From Microbaculum marinisediminis (lineage in GTDB: Bacteria > Pseudomonadota > Alphaproteobacteria > Rhizobiales > Tepidamorphaceae): a DNA stretch of 64,000 bases. Under the pieces are notes generated by a model. It saw only the letters and a list, made by a program, of their open reading frames with translations. It did not search any database and had not been told where the DNA came from. Positions 55,933-64,000 of this stretch are shown here, in pieces (within the stretch, counting starts at the first letter, position 1; each line of letters starts with the position of its first letter). The stretch is taken from the NCBI RefSeq assembly GCF_025397915.1, contig NZ_JALIDZ010000004.1, positions 434,001 to 498,000 on the forward strand, in the 5' to 3' direction. Made by a program: the position numbers and the translations under genes.

Positions 55933-58272
55933 TCAGGCGACCGCGACGAGGTTCGCCCGCTGCGCGGGCGAGGCCTGCAGCTTCTCCATGATGGCGTCGA
56001 ACGGCATGGCGCGGCCGAAGAGATAGCCCTGCCCCTCGTGGCAGCCCTCTTCCTTGACCTGACGCAGCTGTTCCTCCGTCTCGATGCCTTCGGCGACCAC
56101 GATCATGTTCAGGCTGTTGCCGAGACCGGCGACGGCGCGGACGATCGACGGGGCATCCTGATCGCGACCCAGATCGGCGATGAACGACCGGTCGATCTTG
56201 ATCTTGTTGAACGGGTATTTGCGCAAGTAGTTCAGCGACGAGTATCCCGTGCCGAAGTCGTCGAGCGAGATCCGCACGCCGAGTACCTTAAGCTGCTCCA
56301 TCGTGTAGAGCGTGCTCTCGCTTTCCTCGAGCAGCACGCGCTCGGTGATCTCGAGATCGAGGCACTGGGCCGGCAGGCCCGACTTGGCCAGGGCCGAGAC
56401 CACGCGGGCACCCAGCGACCGGTCGCGGAACTGGACCGGCGACAGGTTGACCGCGACCTTGGTGCCGGCAGGCCATTTGGCCGCGTCCTGGCAGGCGCGC
56501 TGCAGGACCCATTCACCGATCGAGATGATGAGCCCGGTCTCCTCCGCGATCGGAACGAACTCCGCCGGCGAGATGTAGCCGCGCTCGGGATGGTGCCAGC
56601 GCAGCAACGCCTCGCAGGTTGTGATCTCTCCGGTCTTCAGGTCGATCAGCGGCTGATAGAAGACCTCGATTTCGTTGCGTGACAGCGCGTCGCGCAGGTC
56701 GAGTTCGAGCGCGCGGCGGGCCTGGGCGCGCTCCTCCATCTCCGCGGCGAAGAAACGGTGCTCGCCGCCGCCATTGCCCTTGGCGGCATAGAGCGCCATG
56801 TCGGCGTTCTTGATCAACTCGTCGGCGTCGATGCCGTCCTGCGGCGCGACCGCGATGCCGATCGAGGCGCCGATGTCGATGCGGTGCCCCTCGACGTCGA
56901 ACGGCACGGACAGTGCCTTCACCAAGCGGCGGGCGAGGCGCCCGGAATCCTGCCGGCGCGACGGGGTCGACTGCAGGATGACGAACTCGTCGCCGCCGAA
57001 GCGGGCGATCATGTCTCCGGTGCGCACGACCGAGCCGAGGCGGCGCGACACCTCCTTGAGCAGCTTGTCGCCGATGGGATGTCCAAGCGTGTCGTTGACC
57101 TGCTTGAACCGGTCGATATCGATCAGGTGCAGGGCGATCTGATTGCCGCCTTCGCGCACTATCTCCAGCATCTCGTTGATGCGCTCGCGGAAATGGTTGC
57201 GGTTCGGCAGGCCGGTCAGGTCGTCGTAGCGGGCGAGATAGGCGATCCTCTCCTGGGCGGCCTTGCGCTCGGTGACGTCCTCGAGGATGACCACCGAGCC
57301 GCCGTCGGCCATCATCCGGCGCGACAGCGCCATGATGCGCTCGCCGTCGACGGAGACGAAGACCTGGCCGTGGTGGTCCTGCCTCAGGCCGCGGGTGAGT
57401 TCGTAGACGATCGAACGGACGCCCCGGCCGGAATGATTGCCCGCACGGATCGAGTACCGGACCAGGTCGCGGATCGTCGTGCCGACCTTGATCGGCGCAT
57501 CGAACAGGTTGAGCAGCTCGATGAAGCGGGCGTTCCACACCTTCAGCCTGTCCTGATCGTCGAACATGCACAGGCCGTGCGACATGTTGTTGAGGGCGAT
57601 GTCGAAACGGTTGGCCTGCTCCTCGTAGCGGGCCGCCAGCGCAGCTTCCTTGCGCGTCATCGTCAGCGCCTGAATGATGATGTCGCGAATGGACAGGGTG
57701 ATGTCGACCATCCCGTAGATGAACATCAGGATGACGAAACCGAGCGCCTTGTGGAGCCAGTCCGGATAGATCAGCAGCGAGATCGCAAGCGGCAGCGTGG
57801 TGAGCGTGAGCTGGCCGACCGCGATGATCGGTCGGCCGGCGTTGCGGCCCGAAATGGCGGCGGCATATCCCGCTGCGGTGGTGGCGACCGCCAGATGCAG
57901 AGTTGCGTCCGTGGTATGCGTCAGCGTGATGTAGCAGAGCAGCCCGAGAAGCGCGGAGAAGCCCCAGGCGCCGTACTCGTAGATTCGTTCCCAGATTTGC
58001 GTGGCGGCGACATCGTCGGCAAGCTTGCGGCGCTTGTAGATGACGGCGGAGACGACACGCAGCAGCCCGACCGCGAAAATCGCGATAGACGTGGCCAGGA
58101 TCGCGGGATCGTTCGCCTTGATCGCGACGGCCGCGCCGATAATGCCGCACGCGATCGCGCCCACTGCCAGGGACGACAGCGGTGCGAACAACGACTCAAC
58201 CAGCGCCGCGCGAATCTCAGGCGAGAGTTGCGCGTCGTCTTGGCGTGTCGCGAGGAGTCTGCGTAGGAGCAT
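55933..58272 (-). CDS. Six-helix membrane, PAS, GGDEF and EAL protein
   Basis: 779 residues. Six membrane helices (about 30-50, 57-78, 102-118, 124-141, 147-169, 174-195), a PAS domain (about 220-340, NMSHGLCMFDDQDRLKVWNARF), an intact GGDEF (426-430) with the RxxD inhibitory site Arg417-Asp420, and an EAL domain with EAL 554-556, ITERVLLEE, DDFGTGYSS, KIDRSFI and EGIETEEQ. All catalytic motifs for making and breaking c-di-GMP are present. It is convergent with and 23 bases from the RpfF-like gene. The membrane domain is not one I can name. Confidence 0.93.
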   Translation of the reverse strand: MLLRRLLATRQDDAQLSPEIRAALVESLFAPLSSLAVGAIACGIIGAAVAIKANDPAILATSIAIFAVGLLRVVSAVIYKRRKLADDVAATQIWERIYEYGAWGFSALLGLLCYITLTHTTDATLHLAVATTAAGYAAAISGRNAGRPIIAVGQLTLTTLPLAISLLIYPDWLHKALGFVILMFIYGMVDITLSIRDIIIQALTMTRKEAALAARYEEQANRFDIALNNMSHGLCMFDDQDRLKVWNARFIELLNLFDAPIKVGTTIRDLVRYSIRAGNHSGRGVRSIVYELTRGLRQDHHGQVFVSVDGERIMALSRRMMADGGSVVILEDVTERKAAQERIAYLARYDDLTGLPNRNHFRERINEMLEIVREGGNQIALHLIDIDRFKQVNDTLGHPIGDKLLKEVSRRLGSVVRTGDMIARFGGDEFVILQSTPSRRQDSGRLARRLVKALSVPFDVEGHRIDIGASIGIAVAPQDGIDADELIKNADMALYAAKGNGGGEHRFFAAEMEERAQARRALELDLRDALSRNEIEVFYQPLIDLKTGEITTCEALLRWHHPERGYISPAEFVPIAEETGLIISIGEWVLQRACQDAAKWPAGTKVAVNLSPVQFRDRSLGARVVSALAKSGLPAQCLDLEITERVLLEESESTLYTMEQLKVLGVRISLDDFGTGYSSLNYLRKYPFNKIKIDRSFIADLGRDQDAPSIVRAVAGLGNSLNMIVVAEGIETEEQLRQVKEEGCHEGQGYLFGRAMPFDAIMEKLQASPAQRANLVAVA

Positions 58273-58622
58273 TTACATTCCAAGGCTCGCGTCGACCGTC
58301 TCGAATCTGAAGCCAGTTGGTCAAAATTTCACAAACTTGGACCATTTATCCGGGATTTGGTAAAAGGAACGCCATCAGACGCGCTTAATTTTTAGATAAG
58401 CGGATAAGGAACGCGTAAATATGAGCTTCCGGTTTTTCTTTCCGGCGCCGCGCGTGTGCCGGCATAAGCGCTGAATTTCATGCGCTCCCCTTGGCTTTTT
58501 CGCATCCTTAATATCTAGGCAAGCAAGCAACCGGTAGTCGCAGAGCGGGCACGCCGCCCCACGACCGCGACCCCGCCGGCCCCGGCCCCGCCAACCCCGG
58601 CCGGACATGAAGAAAGTGGTTT
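58273..58622. other. Intergenic region between the GGDEF/EAL and pfkB genes
   Basis: 350 bases, divergent spacer. The left two thirds are AT-rich (TGGTCAAAATTTCAC, TTAATTTTTAGATAAG, GGTTTTTCTTTCC) and probably hold the GGDEF/EAL promoter. The right end is a cytosine-rich stretch of CCCCG units (about 58560-58605). No gene is seen. Confidence 0.55.
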
Positions 58623-59756
58623 ATGACCGATAACCAGCGCCCCGATCCCACGCGCCCCGAACCCGCACGGCACCGGGCCGTCACGGTCGGCTCGGCCACG
58701 GTCGACATCATCACCGTGATCGCCGACCGCGACATCGAGCGCGTAACCATGACGAACGTCACGGCCTCCTTTCTGCTGCTCGAGGAGGGGCGCAAGATCG
58801 AGGCCGAAAGCATCACCATCCATCCGGGCGGCGGCGCGCTGAACAGCGCCGTCTGCCTGGCGCGGCTCGGCTACGCGACGGCGCCGATCGTCAAGCTCGG
58901 CACCGACCTGAACGCGGCCAAGATACTGGAGACATTCGACGCGGAGGGCCTGGCCCGGGACCTGGTGCGCCAAAGCGAAAGCCTCGACACCGGCATCACG
59001 GTGATGGTCTCCTCGCACGACCGTAACGCGTCGATTTTCACGTTCCGTGGCGCCAATACGCTGATTTCGCGCGATGACGTGCCGGAAGACGCGTTCCTGG
59101 GCGCCGGACTCGTCCACGTTTCCGGTCTCAGCAACACGTCCGCCGATCAGCACGGTCATGTGGTCGGCGCGGCCCGGCGCGCCGGCGCGTTCGTCTCGAA
59201 CAATCCGGGCATCCGGCAACTCACCTCGCGCCGGGAAGCGTTCTTCGCGGCGCTGGCCGATATCGATCTGATCAGCATCAACCGGGTCGAGGCCGAGGCT
59301 CTGATGCCCGGGCTGGCGGCGCGACTGCCGGATGAGGCGGCGCCGCATATTCCCGACGACGCGCCGGAGCTGATGCGCCGCGGTCTGGACGGTTCGGGCT
59401 TCGACATGTCGCTGGAAGGGTTCTGCGCGGCGGTCGGCAGCATGGGGCCGCGCTACGTGGCGGTCACGGATGGCACCAGGGGCGCGTATCTGTGGGCGCG
59501 CGGCGCGCTCTATTTCTGTCCGCCGCTACGGGTCGACGTGGCCGGGACGGCGGGGGCCGGCGATGCGTTCGCCGCCACGCTTGCCGCCGCGCTCGTGCAC
59601 GATGAAGGCCCGGATCGGGCGCTGGCGGCGGCGACAGCCAATGCCGCCTCCGTCGTGGGGTACATCGATACCCAGACGGGCCTCCTCACCAGGACGGAGC
59701 TCGGGGACTACGTTGCGGAAACCGGGGAGGCCCTCAATGTGCGCCAATTGCTCTGA
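58623..59756 (+). CDS. PfkB family carbohydrate kinase
   Basis: 377 residues. PfkB signature one IHPGGGALNSAVCLARLGY and two VDVAGTAGAGDAFAATLAAALV with the catalytic Asp. ATP-dependent phosphorylation of a sugar or nucleoside; the substrate is unclear. AGVRQSE-like lid and a 60-residue insert (about 220-280) distinguish it. It sits beside the polyamine-type ABC genes but with a 198-base gap, so cooperation is not shown. Confidence 0.87.
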   Translation: MTDNQRPDPTRPEPARHRAVTVGSATVDIITVIADRDIERVTMTNVTASFLLLEEGRKIEAESITIHPGGGALNSAVCLARLGYATAPIVKLGTDLNAAKILETFDAEGLARDLVRQSESLDTGITVMVSSHDRNASIFTFRGANTLISRDDVPEDAFLGAGLVHVSGLSNTSADQHGHVVGAARRAGAFVSNNPGIRQLTSRREAFFAALADIDLISINRVEAEALMPGLAARLPDEAAPHIPDDAPELMRRGLDGSGFDMSLEGFCAAVGSMGPRYVAVTDGTRGAYLWARGALYFCPPLRVDVAGTAGAGDAFAATLAAALVHDEGPDRALAAATANAASVVGYIDTQTGLLTRTELGDYVAETGEALNVRQLL

Positions 59757-59823
59757 CGTGCTGCGGCAACCGTCGCTCCGCGCCGCCGTCGCGAACGCGG
59801 TCGGCCCAGTGGGATCATCTCTA

Positions 59824-59833
59824 TGTGATCACA
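59824..59833. promoter_or_regulatory. TGTGATCACA palindrome upstream of the ABC operon
   Basis: A 10-base palindrome in the AT-richer spacer after the pfkB gene. It looks like the two half-sites of CRP/FNR boxes fused without their spacer, so a CRP-type function is doubtful. Confidence 0.25.
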
Positions 59834-59954
59834 AATTTTGCTCTTGGGTCGCTGAATAAAGCGATTGTAAACGCTATGAAACTGGCAGCGCCTCTTGCGC
59901 GGGTCAGGTTCTGTGATAGCATTTTTTAAAACAAATGCGGATGGGGGTGTTCGG

Positions 59955-61043
59955 TTGGCCAAAGCGGCTGTCGAAGCGCGCAACGTGACCAAAGCTTTCG
60001 GCGAGGGACCCGATCGTGTCCTGGCACTGAACGACGTCAGCGTTGAAATCGGCGAAAACGAATTCTTCACGCTGCTGGGGCCGTCGGGCTGCGGCAAGAC
60101 CACGCTCTTGCGGCTGATCGCGGGGTTCGATCACCCCACCGCCGGCACGATCCTTCTGAACGGCGAGGATATATCCGGCCTCCCGCCATTCAAGCGACCG
60201 GTCAACACGGTGTTCCAGAACTACGCCCTGTTTCCGCACATGACGGTCGCCGGCAATATCGGTTTCGGCCTGGAGATGCTGGGCAGGTCGAAGCCGGACG
60301 TCGCCTCGACGGTCGACGAGATGCTCCGTCTGGTGCGGATGGAGGCGCTGAAGAACCGGCGCACCAGTCAGATTTCCGGCGGCCAGCAGCAACGCGTGGC
60401 GCTCGCCCGGGCACTGGCGCCGCAACCGAAGGTGCTGCTGCTCGACGAGCCGCTTTCGGCGCTCGACCTGAAACTCCGCAAGGAAATGCAGATCGAGCTG
60501 AAGCGGCTGCAGAACGAGACCGGCATCACCTTCATCTTCGTGACGCACGACCAGGAAGAGGCGCTGACCATGTCGGACCGCATCGCGGTCATGAGCAACG
60601 GCTCCATCCTGCAGGTCGGCTCGCCGCGCGAGATCTACGATCACCCCTCCGACCGGTTCGTGGCCAACTTCATCGGCGACACCAACCTGATGGAGGCCGA
60701 CGTCGTGTCGGCGGCGAACGGCACCGCGCGGCTCAGGCTGCCGTCCGGGGTCGAAGTCGACGCGGACGTTCCCGACGGTATGCGGCCGGAAGGGCGCGTC
60801 ACCGCGGTGGTGCGGCCGGAGCACGCCGCCCTCGCCGGGGACGCGGGCGCCGCGATGCTGTCGGGAACGCTGGAGACCGTCGTCTATTTCGGCACCGACA
60901 CGCATTATCACGTCCGTCTCCCCGATGGCGGGCTGTTCACCGTCCGCGCGCAGAATGCCCGCGGGCACGCGGAAGCGCGGCAGCAGGGGAGCCCGGTGGG
61001 CATCCACCTGAGCGAGCGCTCCGTGCAGGTGCTGCGGGACTGA
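59955..61043 (+). CDS. potA: ABC transporter ATP-binding protein, spermidine/putrescine type
   Basis: 362 residues from TTG 59955, which has GGGGG about seven bases upstream; TTG 59895 or GTG 59913 would be longer alternatives. Walker [19 protein letters not shown]-loop [12 protein letters not shown], signature [15 protein letters not shown], Walker [18 protein letters not shown]-loop [15 protein letters not shown], and a C-terminal TOBE regulatory domain. Drives uptake with the next three genes. Confidence 0.92.
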   Translation: MAKAAVEARNVTKAFGEGPDRVLALNDVSVEIGENEFFTLLGPSGCGKTTLLRLIAGFDHPTAGTILLNGEDISGLPPFKRPVNTVFQNYALFPHMTVAGNIGFGLEMLGRSKPDVASTVDEMLRLVRMEALKNRRTSQISGGQQQRVALARALAPQPKVLLLDEPLSALDLKLRKEMQIELKRLQNETGITFIFVTHDQEEALTMSDRIAVMSNGSILQVGSPREIYDHPSDRFVANFIGDTNLMEADVVSAANGTARLRLPSGVEVDADVPDGMRPEGRVTAVVRPEHAALAGDAGAAMLSGTLETVVYFGTDTHYHVRLPDGGLFTVRAQNARGHAEARQQGSPVGIHLSERSVQVLRD

Positions 61044-61044
61044 C

Positions 61045-62037
61045 ATGGCGTCGCAGGAGACCGCCCCGACTTCGCCACCGGGCGCGTCTGCGCCCGACCC
61101 CGCGACGCCTGATCCCGCACGGTCCGAACACTCCTATGTCGAAGAGGCGCGGCGCCGGGAGGTCCGCGGCAAGTGGCTGCTCGCGGCGCCGGCGCTGGTC
61201 GTGCTGCTGGCGGCCGCGTCCGGACCGCTGCTGATCGTCCTGGTCTATTCGTTCCTGACGCCCGATCCCTATGGCGGCGTCGAATGGCAGTTCTCGTTGC
61301 AGGGCTGGTTCCAGGTCGTGTTCGCCCGCGACATCTTCGACGAAACGATCGGGCTTGCCGACGCGCATCTGTCGATCTTCTGGCGCTCGGTGCAACTGTC
61401 GTTCCTGACGACGCTGCTGACGCTGATCTTCGGTTTTCCGACCGCCTATTTCATCGCCACGCGGCCGCAGCAGTATCGCGAGCTCTGGCTGTTCCTGATC
61501 ACGATCCCGTTCTGGACGAACCTCCTGATCAGGACCTTCGCGATCATGGAGGTGATCCGCAACGAGGGCATCATCAACACCATCCTGATGACAACCGGGA
61601 TCATCGAGCAGCCGATCCAGATGCTGTTCACGGACTTCGCCATCCTGCTCGGCATGGCGTATGTCTATCTGCCGTTGATGGTGCTGCCGCTCTACGCCTC
61701 GATGGAGAAGCTCGACTTCCGCCTCGTCGAGGCCGCCTACGATCTCTACGCGACCCGCTTCCAGGCGCTCAGGCGGGTGATCATTCCGGCGGTGAAGCCC
61801 GGTATCGTGGCCGGGGCCATTCTCGTCTTCATCCCCTCGCTTGGCGCCTATGTGACGCCGCGGGTGCTCGGCGGCGGGAAGCACCTGATGCTCGGCAACC
61901 TGATCGAGCTGCAGTTCGGGCAGGGGCGCAACTGGCCGCTCGGCGCGGCGCTGTCGATCACGCTTCTGGCGATCGTCATGGTGGCGCTGATCTCCTATGT
62001 GCGCAACGCGGGGCGCACGGATGCCGGCCATGGCTGA
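61045..62037 (+). CDS. potB: ABC transporter permease, PotB type
   Basis: 330 residues, six or so membrane helices after a Pro-rich cytosolic start of about 50 residues. TTLLTLIFGFPTAYFIATRP and the EAA loop VEAAYDLYATRFQALRRVIIPAVKPG place it in the PotB group. ATG 61045 is two bases past the potA stop; the end overlaps potC. Confidence 0.92.
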   Translation: MASQETAPTSPPGASAPDPATPDPARSEHSYVEEARRREVRGKWLLAAPALVVLLAAASGPLLIVLVYSFLTPDPYGGVEWQFSLQGWFQVVFARDIFDETIGLADAHLSIFWRSVQLSFLTTLLTLIFGFPTAYFIATRPQQYRELWLFLITIPFWTNLLIRTFAIMEVIRNEGIINTILMTTGIIEQPIQMLFTDFAILLGMAYVYLPLMVLPLYASMEKLDFRLVEAAYDLYATRFQALRRVIIPAVKPGIVAGAILVFIPSLGAYVTPRVLGGGKHLMLGNLIELQFGQGRNWPLGAALSITLLAIVMVALISYVRNAGRTDAGHG

Positions 62038-62848
62038 GGCCCGCACCACGTCCCGGCCGTTCTCGGTCAAGCGGCTGCCCGGCTTCACCACGGTCGCGAT
62101 CATCTGTTTCGTGGCCCTCTACGCGCCGATCATCACGTTGGTCGTCTATTCGTTCAACGCCGGCACCTCCGTGGCCGTCTGGGAAGGGTTTTCCTGGCGC
62201 TGGTATGCCGAGGCCTGGCAGAACGAGCAGGTGCAGGACGCCTCCATCCGCTCGGTCATTATCGCAAGCTGGGCCGCGCTCATCGCGACGACGCTCGCCA
62301 CCATGGCGGCGTTGGCCACGACGCGGACCCGGCCGTATCGCGGGCTGACGGTGATCTACGCGCTCATCAATCAGCCGCTGATGGTTCCGGAGATCGTCAG
62401 CGCGGTCGCGCTGCTGATCTTCTTCGCGATGATCAAGGTCTCGACGGGCTATTCCGGGCTCGGATACCTGATCGCCGCCCACAGCGCCTTCTGCATCCCG
62501 TTCGCCTACCTGCCGATCCGGGCGCGGCTGGAAAGCATGGACCTGACGCTCGAGGCGGCCGCCGCCGATCTCTACGCCACGCCGTGGAAGGCGTTCCGGC
62601 GGGTCACGCTGCCGTTGCTCTGGCCCGGCATTCTGGCCGGCGCCATGCTGGCCTTCGTCATCTCGCTGGACGACGTGGTGATCACCGAGTTCGTCAAGTC
62701 GGCGGGCCAGGACACGCTGCCGACCTATATGCTGGGGCAGATCCGGCGAACGCTGACGCCCGAGATGAACGCCATCTCGACGGTTTTCCTGGGGATATCG
62801 ATCGGGTTGGTGACGGTTTTCTTCTTCCTGAATCGAAGAAGGAAGTAG
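62030..62848 (+). CDS. potC: ABC transporter permease, PotC type
   Basis: 272 residues, six membrane helices; EAA loop LEAAAADLYATPWKAFRRVTLPLLWPGI and the conserved ISLDDVVITEFV. ATG 62030 overlaps potB by eight bases; ATG 62021 is also in frame. Confidence 0.92.
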   Translation: MAEARTTSRPFSVKRLPGFTTVAIICFVALYAPIITLVVYSFNAGTSVAVWEGFSWRWYAEAWQNEQVQDASIRSVIIASWAALIATTLATMAALATTRTRPYRGLTVIYALINQPLMVPEIVSAVALLIFFAMIKVSTGYSGLGYLIAAHSAFCIPFAYLPIRARLESMDLTLEAAAADLYATPWKAFRRVTLPLLWPGILAGAMLAFVISLDDVVITEFVKSAGQDTLPTYMLGQIRRTLTPEMNAISTVFLGISIGLVTVFFFLNRRRK

Positions 62849-62905
62849 AGGCCCCCTGTCGCCCGGCGACGTCCGGGCGGGGCCAATCAAAGAGGGAGAA
62901 TGAAT

Positions 62906-63940
62906 ATGAAGTGGAACCTGACCACGAGCGCCGCGGTCGCCGCGCTGCTGGCTTCGACGGCGATCGCCTCGGCGGCCGGCGAACTGAACATCTACAACTG
63001 GGGCGACTACACCAGCCCCGAACTGATCAAGAAGTTCGAGGAGAAGTACGACGTCAAGGTCACCGTCACCGACTACGATTCGAACACCACCGCGCTCGCC
63101 AAGGTGAAGGCGGGCGGCCACGGCTTCGACATCGTCGTCCCGTCGGCGAGCTACGTGCCGGTCTGGGTGCGCGAAGGGCTGCTGCTGGAGTCGCGCCCCG
63201 ACCAGATGGAGAACTTCAAGAACGTCGACGAGCGCTGGATCAACGTCGATTGGGATCCGGGCCGCCACTACACCGTGCCGTGGCAGTGGGGATCGACCGG
63301 TGTCGCGGTCAACACGTCCGCCTATTCCGGCGACCCGAACACGTCGGCGATCTTCATGGATCCGCCGGAAGAGCTGGTCGGCAAGGTCAACATCATCCCG
63401 GAAATGGGCGACATCCTGCATCTCGCCATCTTCTACGAAGGCGGCAAGGTCTGCGAAGACGACAAGGCCATTCTGAAGAAGGTCCGCGACGGTCTGGTCG
63501 CCGCCAAGCCGAAGTGGCTGTCGATGGACTACGGCATGTCCGACAAGCTCGCCGCCGGCGACGTGATGGCGAGCGTCAACTGGAACGGGTCGTCCCTGCG
63601 CGCCCGGCTGCAGAATCCGGACATCGTCTACGGCTATCCGAAGGAAGGCTACATCCTGTGGATGGACTCGGTCGCGGTGCTGGCCGACGCCAAGAACGTC
63701 GAGAACGCCAAGCTGTTCCAGAACTTCATCATGGAGCCGGAGAACGCGGCGCTGATCTCCGCCTTCGCCCGCTACGGCAACGGCATCAAGGGCTCGCAGG
63801 AGTTCATGCCGGATGACATGAAGTCCGCGCCGGAAATCAACGTTCCGGCCGAGTTCGCGGACAAGGGCCGGTTTATTCCCGACTGCCCGCAGGACGTTCG
63901 CGCGCTCCACACGGCGATCTGGACCGAGCTGCAGAAGTAA
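62906..63940 (+). CDS. potD: Extracellular polyamine-type solute-binding protein, PotD/PotF
   Basis: 344 residues. Signal peptide ([23 protein letters not shown]), then the PotD start [52 protein letters not shown] and [15 protein letters not shown], with a polyamine-like set of Trp and Asp. ATG 62906 has AGGGAG seven bases away; ATG 62900 is too close to it. The substrate could be putrescine, spermidine or a related amine. Confidence 0.92.
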   Translation: MKWNLTTSAAVAALLASTAIASAAGELNIYNWGDYTSPELIKKFEEKYDVKVTVTDYDSNTTALAKVKAGGHGFDIVVPSASYVPVWVREGLLLESRPDQMENFKNVDERWINVDWDPGRHYTVPWQWGSTGVAVNTSAYSGDPNTSAIFMDPPEELVGKVNIIPEMGDILHLAIFYEGGKVCEDDKAILKKVRDGLVAAKPKWLSMDYGMSDKLAAGDVMASVNWNGSSLRARLQNPDIVYGYPKEGYILWMDSVAVLADAKNVENAKLFQNFIMEPENAALISAFARYGNGIKGSQEFMPDDMKSAPEINVPAEFADKGRFIPDCPQDVRALHTAIWTELQK

Positions 63941-63953
63941 GCCGCTTTGGCTG

Positions 63954-63980
63954 CCGAAGGCCCATGCCGGGCCTTCGGTT
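63954..63980 (+). terminator. Terminator hairpin after potD
   Basis: A perfect ten-base stem CCGAAGGCCC / GGGCCTTCGG with a five-base loop, 13 bases after the potD stop, followed by only two T. It probably ends the pot operon. Confidence 0.7.
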
Positions 63981-64000
63981 CGCCCTCAGGCCCGCTCCGC

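Noticed and set aside
59824-59833. TGTGATCACA as a CRP site
   Set aside because: CRP/FNR sites need a six-base (or four-base) spacer between TGTGA and TCACA; here the halves overlap. Kept only as a low-confidence palindrome.

Overview
The window is a contiguous piece of a high-GC (by eye about two thirds G+C) alphaproteobacterial chromosome, most likely of the order Hyphomicrobiales (Rhizobiales) or a close relative. The reasons are gene order (htpX-rsmB-heparinase-purH; chorismate mutase-hisC-tyrC divergent from metX-metW; priA beside an fsa/tal aldolase and a stand-alone F1 operon atpHAGDC), an SDHAF4-type protein, a giant NAD-glutamate dehydrogenase, DUF2125 and DUF2239 proteins, and a GAAC-N7-GAAC LexA box at the left edge. 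I see no tRNA, rRNA, IS element, prophage or CRISPR array. About 55 protein genes fill the window densely. Long open frames opposite many of them are GC-driven shadows and are left out.

Layout. 1-5.6 kb: LexA box with a cut-off minus-strand gene, a small secreted protein, an amidohydrolase divergent from a 3-hydroxyisobutyrate dehydrogenase-type reductase, sdhaf4-like, htpX, rsmB. 5.6-17.5 kb: heparinase II/III protein, Tat-exported aldo/keto reductase, membrane protein, purH, alpha/beta hydrolase, NAD-GDH (minus), AhpD-like protein. 17.6-26 kb: a hypothetical gene, gamma-glutamylcyclotransferase, DUF2125 protein, a CHASE2 adenylate/guanylate cyclase divergent from a FecR protein and a GH26-like hydrolase, an SDR and a lytic transglycosylase. 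26-31 kb: aromatic amino acid genes (chorismate mutase, hisC, tyrC) divergent from metX-metW. 31-36.6 kb: small secreted protein, xerC, ABM monooxygenase, DUF2239 protein, fsa, priA. 36.8-42.5 kb: atpHAGDC plus tenA, closed by a terminator.

42.6-54.6 kb looks like a catabolic island for aromatic or aryl side-chain acids: crotonase, feruloyl-CoA synthase-like ligase and thiolase in one operon; a TRAP transporter (dctPQM) plus DUF3237 protein in the next; then iorA-iorB (indolepyruvate:ferredoxin oxidoreductase) on the other strand, divergent from a MarR regulator. A motif, CAAAC(A/T)GTT, occurs once in front of each of the three units and suggests one regulon.

54.9-58.3 kb is the most exciting part. 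A crotonase with the paired catalytic glutamates and flanking signatures of RpfF, the synthase of the diffusible signal factor (DSF), faces a membrane-PAS-GGDEF-EAL protein. This is the same convergent layout as the RpfF/RpfR signal system of Burkholderia, but with a membrane sensor in place of the cytosolic one. 58.6-64 kb holds a PfkB sugar kinase and a spermidine/putrescine-type ABC transporter (potABCD-like) ending in an intrinsic-type hairpin.

A second theme is short tandem duplications of 13-19 bp at gene ends and in spacers. Several span a stop codon, and one separated two convergent genes.
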